Shown in pieces: positions 16,727-23,992 of a DNA stretch of 53,643 nt; the stretch's first letter is position 1; each line of letters starts with the position of its first letter. Origin of the DNA: an uncultured Flavobacteriales bacterium (GTDB taxonomy: Bacteria; Bacteroidota; Bacteroidia; Flavobacteriales; UBA1820); the NCBI GenBank assembly GCA_902478645.1, contig CABSLV010000013.1, positions 1 through 53,643 on the forward strand, given 5' to 3'. The translations under genes were made by a program, and so were the position numbers. The notes below the pieces were generated by a model that was not told where the DNA came from, searched no databases, and worked only from the letters and a program-made list of their open reading frames with translations.

Positions 16727-18019
16727 TTATTTGGTCAGACGGCGGCGCTGCTTGAACAAAGGACGGTCGCCCATGAAGTCGGCCACTTTTTCGCCGATCT
16801 TCTTGATCTTCCGATCGGAGGAAATATTGGTCAGCACCTGGTCGATCAGGTCCACTACCGTCTCCATGTCTTTCTCCTTCAAACCACGCGTAGTAACGGC
16901 GGCTGCCCCCACCCGGATACCCGAAGTAACGTACGGCGACTTGTCGTCGAAGGGGACCATGTTCTTGTTGACCGTAATATCGGCCTTGATCAGGGCGTTC
17001 TCCGCCTCACGACCCGTAATGCCCTTGTTGCGCAGGTCGATGAGCATCATGTGGTTGTCCGTACCGCCGGATACCAGGTCGTATCCGCGTTCCACGAACG
17101 CCTTGGCCATTGCAGCCGCGTTGCGCTGAACAGCGAGCGCATAGCGGAAGAATTCGTCGGAAAGCGCTTCGCCGAAAGCCACTGCCTTGGCTGCGATCAC
17201 GTGCTCCAGCGGGCCGCCCTGGTTGCCGGGGAATACCGCCGAATTGATCAGCGAAGACATCATCCGCACCTGGCCCTTGGGGGTCTTCAAACCGAACGGA
17301 TTTTCAAAATCCTTGCCCAGCAGGATCATTCCTCCGCGCGGTCCGCGAAGCGTCTTGTGCGTAGTGGAGGATACCACATGGCAGTACGGGATCGGGTCGG
17401 AGAGCAGTCCCTTGGCGATCAGACCGGCCGGATGCGAAATATCGGCAAACAGGAATGCGCCCACGCTGTCGGCGATCTCGCGGAAACGCTTGAAGTCCAT
17501 ATCGCGGGAATAGGCCGAAGCTCCGGCGACGATCATTTTCGGGCGTTCGCGCTGGGCGATCTCGGCCACCTTGTCGTAATCGATGCGTCCGGTCTCCTTT
17601 TCCACGCCATAGAAACACGTCTGGTACAGTTTTCCGGAAAAGTTCACCGGCGAACCGTGCGTGAGGTGGCCTCCGTGCGAAAGGTCGAACCCGAGGATCT
17701 TGTCCCCCGGCTGAAGGAAAGCGGCATACACCGCTGCATTGGCCTGGCTGCCGGAGTGCGGCTGCACGTTGGCATACTCCGCTCCGAAGAGAGCCTTCGC
17801 CCGGTCGATAGCGACCTGCTCTACCTGGTCCACCACTTCGCATCCCCCGTAATAGCGGGCACCGGGATACCCTTCGGCATATTTGTTGGTCAGGATGGAA
17901 CCCATCGCTTCGAGCACCTGGTCGCTCACGTAGTTCTCGGAGGCGATCAGTTCGATGCCGTATGTCTGGCGGTCGCGTTCGTCCTCTATCAGGTCAAAGA
18001 TCAGTTTGTCTCTCTTCAT
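16727..18019 (-). CDS. glyA: serine hydroxymethyltransferase
   Basis: GlyA interconverts serine and glycine with tetrahydrofolate, a PLP-dependent cytoplasmic reaction feeding one-carbon metabolism. The protein is 430 residues, normal length. The PLP lysine lies in VVSSTTHKTLRGPRGG near residue 230. The N-terminal segment IELIASENYVSDQVLEAMGS and YAEGYPGARYYGG are family hallmarks. It is the first gene of a likely glyA-exbB-exbD-tonB-folC transcript; the pairing with folC is metabolically sensible because both use folates. Confidence 0.97.
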   Translation of the reverse strand: MKRDKLIFDLIEDERDRQTYGIELIASENYVSDQVLEAMGSILTNKYAEGYPGARYYGGCEVVDQVEQVAIDRAKALFGAEYANVQPHSGSQANAAVYAAFLQPGDKILGFDLSHGGHLTHGSPVNFSGKLYQTCFYGVEKETGRIDYDKVAEIAQRERPKMIVAGASAYSRDMDFKRFREIADSVGAFLFADISHPAGLIAKGLLSDPIPYCHVVSSTTHKTLRGPRGGMILLGKDFENPFGLKTPKGQVRMMSSLINSAVFPGNQGGPLEHVIAAKAVAFGEALSDEFFRYALAVQRNAAAMAKAFVERGYDLVSGGTDNHMMLIDLRNKGITGREAENALIKADITVNKNMVPFDDKSPYVTSGIRVGAAAVTTRGLKEKDMETVVDLIDQVLTNISSDRKIKKIGEKVADFMGDRPLFKQRRRLTK

Positions 18020-18075
18020 GGCGTTTTGTTTGGTTTATCGTTTTTATTCTATTTTTCGTTTCTGTTCCGATGTAT

Positions 18076-18609
18076 TCAGAGATTCTGCAGGAAATCCATG
18101 TACCGGCGGGTATTGTCCTCCAAGACCGCAGCCGGAAGCCCTGCCTCGGCGCCGTAGAGTGCGTGGAATCCACCGAATACCGCATCGACGTAGCGGCACA
18201 TGGCCTCAAACGGCAAAAGCAGTTCGCCCAAGGTATGGCCGTAGATGCCTTCCGGGGAAAAATCCGCCTGCTGGATACCGGCCGACACTGCCAAGGCTAC
18301 TTTCCGCCCTCGCATCTTGTCCGCTTCCGGCTGCGGGCCGAAGGCCCATCCGAAAGCCAAAACCTGATCCATCCATTTTTTGAGCAGCGACGGACAACCG
18401 AACCAGTAGATCGGGAACTGCAGCACGAGCGTTCCGTGCTGTTCGACCAAGGCCTGTTCGCGCGCGATGTCTATCTGCTCGTCGGGATAAGTCTGGTAAA
18501 GACGGTGTACGGTAAAACGTTCGGGGTGCTTTTCCGCTTCGTCCACCCAGCGGCGATTGACAACGGATTTTTCCAGGTCGGGATGTGCGACGATGACAAG
18601 GGTTTTCAT
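18076..18609 (-). CDS. NAD(P)H-dependent flavodoxin-fold oxidoreductase (KefF/YwrO-like)
   Basis: A 177-residue cytoplasmic protein with a flavodoxin-like fold. The N-terminus MKTLVIVAHPDLEKSVVNRR is the FMN/FAD phosphate-binding start of this quinone reductase family. LVLQFPIYWFGCPSLLKKWM is the conserved flavin-ring segment, and the C-terminal part (YGHTLGELLLPFEAMCRYV) also matches. Related proteins are general stress or KefF-type quinone reductases that reduce quinones by two electrons. The exact substrate is unknown. It has its own -7 element at 18650 and lies 56 bases upstream of glyA, so it could be co-transcribed with it. Confidence 0.88.
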   Translation of the reverse strand: MKTLVIVAHPDLEKSVVNRRWVDEAEKHPERFTVHRLYQTYPDEQIDIAREQALVEQHGTLVLQFPIYWFGCPSLLKKWMDQVLAFGWAFGPQPEADKMRGRKVALAVSAGIQQADFSPEGIYGHTLGELLLPFEAMCRYVDAVFGGFHALYGAEAGLPAAVLEDNTRRYMDFLQNL

Positions 18610-18649
18610 AAAGTATTTCTTCGTTTTCGTTTCCTCGCTTATAAAGGGT

Positions 18650-18657
18650 CAAATTTA
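18650..18657 (-). promoter_or_regulatory. -7 promoter element (TAAATTTG) for the oxidoreductase
   Basis: On the minus strand TAAATTTG matches the consensus exactly, 41 bases before the ATG at 18609. Confidence 0.5.
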
Positions 18658-18765
18658 CGAAATTCATCCCTTAAATCGTTCAGGAACGGCCGATATTATT
18701 TTGCAAAGTTTTCCCCGCGCGGCCACCCATTCGCAAACGCCGGCTCGCAGGACAGCAGCGGGAAA

Positions 18766-18828
18766 GCGATCGGGCCGGCAAAAAGGGCTGCGGGAAAGTC
18801 CCGCAGCCCTTTTTGCCGGCCCGATCGC
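18766..18828. terminator. 30-bp perfect inverted repeat downstream of the phosphorylase gene
   Basis: Arms 18766-18795 and 18799-18828 are exact reverse complements around AAG. The GC-rich core hairpin (GGGCTGCGGGA with its complement) is followed by TTTTTG on either strand because the A5 and T5 runs pair, so it can act as a terminator in both directions. It lies 17 bases after the stop of the phosphorylase homologue. Confidence 0.8.
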
Positions 18829-18845
18829 GCGGAAGAAAAAGACGA

Positions 18846-20531
18846 TCACTCTCCGGCAGGAGCATCCTGCGGAGCATTGTAGATCTTTTCGTAGTACTCG
18901 GTAGCCATACGTGCCGAATCGAAAAACGGCACTACGTCGTTCATCGAAGCCATCATCATCTGCGTCCAACCCTTGCGATCGCCGTAATACATCGGTATGA
19001 TCTTGTTTTCCAGGATGTCAAACATATTGTTCATATCGAGCGCATCCTGCTCGTAGATGGACAAACGGTAGTCCTGCGGAGGGATGATGAACGAATTGAC
19101 CCCATCCTTGGCAAATTCGGGGATCCATCCGTCGTACGTCGAAAAGTTGATCGCACCGTTCATGGCCGCCGTCATCCCGGAAGTACCGGAGGCCTCGCGG
19201 GTGATCCGGGGGTTGTTCAGCCAAATGTCCGCACCGAGCTTGAGCTTGCGGGAGAGCCACAACTCGTACCCTACCAGCACCGCCATGTTCTTGTAATGCT
19301 TGGCCATATCGACCAGTTTGTTGAACACGCTGATCGCCCCATAGTCCGAAGGATAGGGTTTCCCGGCCCAGATGATCTGTACAGGCATCTTGGTATTTTC
19401 CATCAGGCGATGGAAACGCTCCACATCCTGAGTGAGCAGATCGGGGCGTTTGTACTGGGCAAAGCGCCGGGACCAGACGATGGTGAGCACCTGCGGGTCG
19501 AGGATCGTACCGCACTGGTCGGCCACATGGTCGAAAAGGCTCTTCTTCAAGGCATTCTTACGGGCGGTAAGCAACAGTTCGTTGCCCGTCACGCGTGCCT
19601 GTTCGAGGATATAGTCGGCCCAATACGGTTTGTTCTGCGCGTTGGTCACATGGGTAATGGGGGGAATACCCTCGTTGCCGGCCCACATCTGACGCGACAC
19701 CTCGCCGTGGAGTTTGGACACACCGTTGGCCAGGTGGCTCATCCGAAGAGCCGCCAGCGAATGGTTGAACACTCCGTCCTTTACACCCGAGAGTTGCTGA
19801 GCCACATCCAAGGGGACATGGCCGAAAAAGCTCATGTTGACCAGCATATCGAACGGATGCTTTTCGTTTCCGGCTTCCTCCGGGGTGTGCGTGGTAAAGA
19901 CCATGCGCTTCTTCACCTCTTCGAGACTGCCGTATTTCTCGTACAGGGCAAAGGCCGCCGACACGCCATGCGCCTCGTTGAGGTGGATGATATCGGGTTC
20001 ATAGCCCAACTGTTCGAGCAGTTTGATTCCTCCGCGCCCCAGGACGATCGATGCGGCGATCTTGGCCTGAGGGTCGGAATCGTACAGACGGAAAGTGGTG
20101 GAACGCGCCAGAAAATCGTTTTCCTCCAGGTCGGTGGTCAGCAGGAACAACGGAGCCGTACCGAAAACCTTCGGATCGAGGTAATAGGCTTTCACCCACA
20201 CCTGCGTATGGTTGATCTCTACCGTAAACTTGATGCCCGTATCGGTGAGGAATTTGTAGATCTTCTCTTCGAAACTTACCTGCATTGTCTGGTCGGCATT
20301 GCGACGCTGGTCGTAATAACCGTTTTTCCACAGGATACCGATCCCCGTAAGGTTCTGGCGCAACTGATACGCACTGCGCATGTGCGACCCGGCCAAAAAG
20401 CCCAAACCTCCCGAGTAGATCTTCAAACTCTGGTCGATGGCGTATTCCATCGAAAAATACACCACTCCTTTTTCAAAACGCGGATCGATCTCGTAGGGAG
20501 GCGTAAACGGTTGGGGTAAAGTATTTGCCAT
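18846..20531 (-). CDS. alpha-glucan phosphorylase family protein lacking the PLP lysine
   Basis: A 561-residue GT35-type protein, shorter than the usual 700-850. Family landmarks in order: VVYFSMEYAIDQSLKIYSGG near residue 25, GIGILWKNGYYDQ, HLNEAHGVSAAF near residue 185, VFTTHTPEEAGNEKH, TIVWSRRFAQYKRP near 370, and the cofactor region REASGTSGMTAAMNGA near residues 445-460. In glycogen and maltodextrin phosphorylases this last motif reads GTSGMK or GTGNMK, and the Lys forms the PLP Schiff base. Here the codon at 19170-19172 is ACG, Thr454. If PLP is not bound, the protein may not phosphorolyse glucan; it could be a pseudo-enzyme or a glucosyltransferase-like relative. The N-terminal ~100 residues of full-length phosphorylases are absent. 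It is divergent from cmk. Confidence 0.85.
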   Translation of the reverse strand: MANTLPQPFTPPYEIDPRFEKGVVYFSMEYAIDQSLKIYSGGLGFLAGSHMRSAYQLRQNLTGIGILWKNGYYDQRRNADQTMQVSFEEKIYKFLTDTGIKFTVEINHTQVWVKAYYLDPKVFGTAPLFLLTTDLEENDFLARSTTFRLYDSDPQAKIAASIVLGRGGIKLLEQLGYEPDIIHLNEAHGVSAAFALYEKYGSLEEVKKRMVFTTHTPEEAGNEKHPFDMLVNMSFFGHVPLDVAQQLSGVKDGVFNHSLAALRMSHLANGVSKLHGEVSRQMWAGNEGIPPITHVTNAQNKPYWADYILEQARVTGNELLLTARKNALKKSLFDHVADQCGTILDPQVLTIVWSRRFAQYKRPDLLTQDVERFHRLMENTKMPVQIIWAGKPYPSDYGAISVFNKLVDMAKHYKNMAVLVGYELWLSRKLKLGADIWLNNPRITREASGTSGMTAAMNGAINFSTYDGWIPEFAKDGVNSFIIPPQDYRLSIYEQDALDMNNMFDILENKIIPMYYGDRKGWTQMMMASMNDVVPFFDSARMATEYYEKIYNAPQDAPAGE

Positions 20532-20586
20532 AGTCGTTATCTATCTTTTGTTGAACATGTATTTCCTCAATTTTTTTGCAATGGAG

Positions 20587-20594
20587 CAAAGATA
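20587..20594 (-). promoter_or_regulatory. -7 promoter element (TATCTTTG) for the phosphorylase homologue
   Basis: On the minus strand TATCTTTG matches TAnnTTTG, 56 bases before the ATG at 20531. Confidence 0.5.
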
Positions 20595-20730
20595 GGTTTT
20601 TCCGGGAGAAAAAAAACCTCCTTTTTTCTTAAACTGCGGCACAGCCTCTTTCCCTTTTTCTTCCACCATCCGCCAAACCTTTCGAGCAAAATCACCGGAA
20701 AAAACCCAACCGGACTCCGGCGTTTTTTCG

Positions 20731-20738
20731 TACATTTG
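20731..20738 (+). promoter_or_regulatory. -7 promoter element (TACATTTG) for cmk
   Basis: Exact TAnnTTTG match, 27 bases before the TTG start of cmk, which leaves only a short leader. It supports a start near 20765. Confidence 0.5.
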
Positions 20739-20764
20739 TTTCCCTCAAAAAAACAAGAGACATC

Positions 20765-21445
20765 TTGGACAGAAAACCCATCATCGCCGTAGACGGCGTA
20801 TCCGGCTCGGGAAAGAGCACCATCGCCCGCACTTTGGCCCGCAAATATGGCCTGACGTACATCGACACCGGCGCCATGTATCGCGCCTTGACGTACTACG
20901 CCATGCAGAAGCGTTACCTCCAGGAGGGTGAATTTTTCAAAAACCTGCTCATCGCAGACCTCAACAAAATCCAGATCGGTTTCGACCCCCAGGGTCATAC
21001 CCTGCTCAACGGACAGGACGTAGAGACCGAAATCCGCTCGATGGACGTATCGCAAAACGTCAGCCTGGTATCTTCCGTACCGGAAGTCCGACAGGCCATG
21101 GTACTGCTCCAGCGCAGCATCTCCCGCCAGAACGGCATTGCCATGGACGGACGGGACATCGGCACGGTCGTCTTTCCCGACGCGGACGTAAAACTGTTCA
21201 TCGTATCGGACCCTCGGGTGCGCGCCCGCCGTCGCTGCGACGAACTGAAAGCAAAGGGCGTCGAGGTCGATTTTGAACAAGTGCTGGACAACATCACCTC
21301 CCGCGACTACATGGACACCCATCGCGAAACTTCCCCGCTGGTCAAGGCTCCCGACGCCATCGAGATCGACAATTCCTCCTTGACACTGGCTCAACAGGAG
21401 CAAGAGATCGACCGGATCGTAACCGAAAAACTAAAGAATTGCTAA
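20765..21445 (+). CDS. cmk: cytidylate kinase
   Basis: Cmk phosphorylates CMP and dCMP with ATP in the cytoplasm. The protein is 226 residues, normal size. It shows the P-loop GVSGSGKSTIAR at residues 10-21, YIDTGAMYRALTYY (CMP-binding), the segment NGIAMDGRDIGTVVFPDA, and the lid RARRRCDELKAKG. The start is TTG at 20765 (Met-Asp-Arg-Lys-Pro); no in-frame ATG exists upstream before the promoter, and the next ATG is beyond the P-loop. The gene is monocistronic by spacing. Confidence 0.95.
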   Translation: MDRKPIIAVDGVSGSGKSTIARTLARKYGLTYIDTGAMYRALTYYAMQKRYLQEGEFFKNLLIADLNKIQIGFDPQGHTLLNGQDVETEIRSMDVSQNVSLVSSVPEVRQAMVLLQRSISRQNGIAMDGRDIGTVVFPDADVKLFIVSDPRVRARRRCDELKAKGVEVDFEQVLDNITSRDYMDTHRETSPLVKAPDAIEIDNSSLTLAQQEQEIDRIVTEKLKNC

Positions 21446-21574
21446 AAAATTGTCCATAGTCTCTCGCTTGGATCCGATTAGAGGCACACTACCCTTTGGA
21501 TATCAAGACAAAACAACCAACAGGATGAAAAAAGAGTTCCAAAGAAAAAAATGTGAATTAAAATTTACTTAAAA

Positions 21575-21606
21575 TTGCATCCGACGTTCATTATTTTATA
21601 AATTTG
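21575..21606 (+). promoter_or_regulatory. Bacteroidota-type promoter (-33 TTG, -7 TAAATTTG)
   Basis: TTG at 21575-21577 and TAAATTTG at 21599-21606 are separated by 21 bases, in the spacing range of Bacteroidota promoters. The surrounding 150 bases are clearly AT-rich, consistent with a strong promoter for the lipoprotein at 21645. Confidence 0.6.
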
Positions 21607-21644
21607 TATGTGTGTTTGAAAAACAATTAAACATTTTGTCAAAT

Positions 21645-23309
21645 ATGAAAAAAAGAAACGCAACAATTGCTCTGGCCGCTGCCGCAGCCCTGTTTACCGT
21701 AGGCTGCAACAGTTGGAAAGACATGGCACAGGATTATTATTCTGTGAACCCCGATCCGCTGGTAGTCAAAGGCGGAAAGGTAAGCTATGACATCAATGGG
21801 CAGTTCCCTGCTCAGGTGTTCAACCGCAAAGCCGCTCTGGAGTTGACCCCGAACCTGGTGTACGAGGGTGGCAACACGGCATTCCCTTCGGTTACTTTCC
21901 AGGGTGAAAAATACCCCGGCAACAACACCGTCATCCCTTACGCAGAAGGCAAATCCGTATCGTACTCGGCTTCGACCGACTACAAGCCTGAAATGGCCCA
22001 ATCCGAACTGTGGATCAACATCGTAGGCAAGAAAGGCAACAAGGTAAAAGACCTGGGAGGCATTCTGGTAGCCAACGGTGTGATCGCAACCGAAACGCTG
22101 GTACAGAGCGACTATAAAGCTGCTTTGGCTCCCACCAACTTCGTTCGCGACACGGAGACCTCGCAGAGCGCGCTGATCCACTTCCTGGTCAACTCCTCGT
22201 ATGTACGTCCCGCACAGCTCAAGAACGCCGGTTACCTGGCTCTGCTCGAATTCGTAAAACAGTCGGTCAACGACACCAACCTGGTGATCACCTCGATCGA
22301 CCTGATCGGACACGCATCGCCGGAAGGTGAGGCTACCCTGAACGAAAACCTGTCCATCGACCGTGCAAAAGCTGTCGACACCTACGTGAAGAAAGAGGTG
22401 AAGAAAGCCAAGATCGCCGGTGCCGATGCAGCCGACTTCTACACCCAGAAGGGTGAAGGTGCCGACTGGGACGGTTTCTTCGACCTGTTGGCCAACTCGA
22501 ACCTGAGCGACAAGGAAATGATCAAACGCACCCTGGACGGCGAACCGCTGCTCTCCACCAAAGAAAAGACTCTCAAGAGCCTGGAAAGCACCTACGCTGA
22601 AATCCACGACGAGATCCTTCCCGAACTGCGTCGCACGGAGATCAAAGTAAACTACACCATCCTGGGCAAGACCGACGCACAGATCCTGGCTCTGGCCAAG
22701 AACGATCCGTCCAAGCTGACGGCCAACGAACTGATGCACGCCGCTACCCTCACCGAAGACGCTGCTGAACAGCTGGCCATCTACAAGAGCATGGTATCCC
22801 TCTACCCGAACGACTACCGTGGCTACAACAACGAAGCCGCTCTGCTGTGGGCTACCGACAAGGCTGCTGCCAAGGTTCTCTTCGAAAAAGCCTACAACAT
22901 CGAAGCCAACGCCATCACCAAGAACAACATGGGTGTAGTAAAAGCCAGCGAAAACGCTGACGGTGCCGCTCTCGAACTCTTCAAACTGTCCGACACTCCG
23001 GAGGCTGTTTACAACCAGGGCGTACTGGCCATCAAAGCCGGTGAATACGCTCAGGCTGTTCAGATGACCAAAGGCTACGACACGTTCAACGCCGCACTCG
23101 CTCAGTTGCTCAACGGCGACGCTCAGGCTGCCCTGAAGACCATCAAGGCTTCCGGATGCGACTGCGCTGCCATGAACTACCTGGCTGCTGTAGCTTACGC
23201 TCGTCTGGGTCAGAACGACCAGGCCAAAGCCGCTCTGGCCAAAGTAGCTCAGCAGGATGCTGCCATGGCTGCCAAAGCCGAGACCGACCTCGAGTTCCGC
23301 AACCTGTAA
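21645..23309 (+). CDS. abundant-type lipoprotein with OmpA-like and TPR-like parts
   Basis: A 554-residue lipoprotein from ATG 21645 (MKKRNATIALAAAAALFTVGC, Cys21 lipidated). The N-terminal third is beta-rich. Residues about 200-345 are an OmpA-like module: LIGHASPEGEATLNENLSID, RAKAVDTYVKKEV, and then EILPELRRTEIKVNY. This matches the module in the protein at 51-1304 in motif order. The C-terminal 190 residues are helical repeats in TPR style (YNNEAALLWATDKAAAKVLF, YNQGVLAIKAGEYAQAVQM, LAAVAYARLGQNDQAKAALA). Codon choice (frequent GCT, CGT, GGT) differs from neighbours in the direction of highly expressed genes. It is followed by a strong terminator. Peptidoglycan binding and envelope stabilisation is a plausible role but not shown. 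Confidence 0.8.
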   Translation: MKKRNATIALAAAAALFTVGCNSWKDMAQDYYSVNPDPLVVKGGKVSYDINGQFPAQVFNRKAALELTPNLVYEGGNTAFPSVTFQGEKYPGNNTVIPYAEGKSVSYSASTDYKPEMAQSELWINIVGKKGNKVKDLGGILVANGVIATETLVQSDYKAALAPTNFVRDTETSQSALIHFLVNSSYVRPAQLKNAGYLALLEFVKQSVNDTNLVITSIDLIGHASPEGEATLNENLSIDRAKAVDTYVKKEVKKAKIAGADAADFYTQKGEGADWDGFFDLLANSNLSDKEMIKRTLDGEPLLSTKEKTLKSLESTYAEIHDEILPELRRTEIKVNYTILGKTDAQILALAKNDPSKLTANELMHAATLTEDAAEQLAIYKSMVSLYPNDYRGYNNEAALLWATDKAAAKVLFEKAYNIEANAITKNNMGVVKASENADGAALELFKLSDTPEAVYNQGVLAIKAGEYAQAVQMTKGYDTFNAALAQLLNGDAQAALKTIKASGCDCAAMNYLAAVAYARLGQNDQAKAALAKVAQQDAAMAAKAETDLEFRNL

Positions 23310-23345
23310 TGCACAGCATAGCGTAAACACCCTACGCTAAACCAT

Positions 23346-23376
23346 AAGCCCCGCCGGGATTCCCGGCGGGGCTTTT
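23346..23376 (+). terminator. rho-independent terminator
   Basis: Stem AAGCCCCGCCGGGA with its complement followed by TTTTT, 36 bases after the stop of the OmpA-like/TPR lipoprotein. Confidence 0.9.
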
Positions 23377-23424
23377 TAACTTCTTCTCCTCTTGTTTAAC
23401 ATCCTTAGCCACTAATACTGAAAT

Positions 23425-23828
23425 ATGGATTTCCTAAATGAGTACACTCCTTTAATAACTCTACTTTTATCACTATAGCAATAATCATCGCTATATGGTC
23501 TTCTCGATCTACAACCAAGGATACTCGCCGGCAAATAAAAAGCATTCGTGAACTTGCAAAGACACAAATGCGCATTTCCATCGTCATATTGGATGCTGAA
23601 ATAAAGAAAAACCGACTCTTGGCTTTACAGGCTGAAAATGAATGGAAGGAAATAGAAGCGATCTACAAAGACCCCGGGGGCCAAATATATCCTCCTTACC
23701 GGAACGAAAAACTATCTCGGATCAAGAATGAAAAACCTAAAAACGATCTTTTATTTTACAAAAACTACCTTCGCGAATTGAACGATTCTCTTTCCACATT
23801 GGACTCTATCAAAAAATCCATGGACTGA
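23425..23828 (+). pseudogene. small membrane protein gene interrupted by a frameshift
   Basis: ATG 23425 opens MDFLNEYTPLITLLLSL and meets TAG at 23476. The frame one base earlier then runs open to 23828: it encodes IAIIIAIWSSRSTTKDTRRQ, then a helical, Lys/Glu-rich region (ELAKTQMRISIVILDAEIKK) ending SLSTLDSIKKSMD. Adding one T to the run at 23465-23468 fuses the two into a protein of about 134 residues: a short N-terminus, one membrane helix (LITLLFITIAIIIAIW) and a probable coiled-coil tail. No domain is recognised. The AT-rich composition suggests acquired DNA. It could be a pseudogene, a sequencing indel or a slippage site; the ATG at 23568 could also yield an 86-residue remnant. Confidence 0.5.
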
Positions 23829-23938
23829 TCTATTCTAGATTTCGACAAAACTTTAGGGAAAACCCTATACACGTCACTCGTTTCGGGCCTTTCATTCCAT
23901 AAGCAATTTACCTAACTGAAAAAGTGCCTATCATAAAT

Positions 23939-23977
23939 AAAAAACACCGCCGCAGGTATCCTGCGGCGGTGTTTTTT
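23939..23977. terminator. bidirectional terminator downstream of clpB
   Basis: Arms of 18 bp (AAAAAACACCGCCGCAGG and its exact complement) around TAT. A-run and T-run at the outer ends make it functional in both directions. It lies 15 bases from the clpB stop. Confidence 0.88.
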
Positions 23978-23992
23978 AAGAAGGATGGACGA

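Noticed and set aside
18813..20519. 568-residue open frame on the plus strand
   Set aside because: Antisense to the phosphorylase homologue; His/Arg/Val-rich without motifs.
21639..23330. 563-residue open frame on the minus strand
   Set aside because: Antisense to the OmpA-like/TPR lipoprotein, which has a signal peptide, promoter and terminator.
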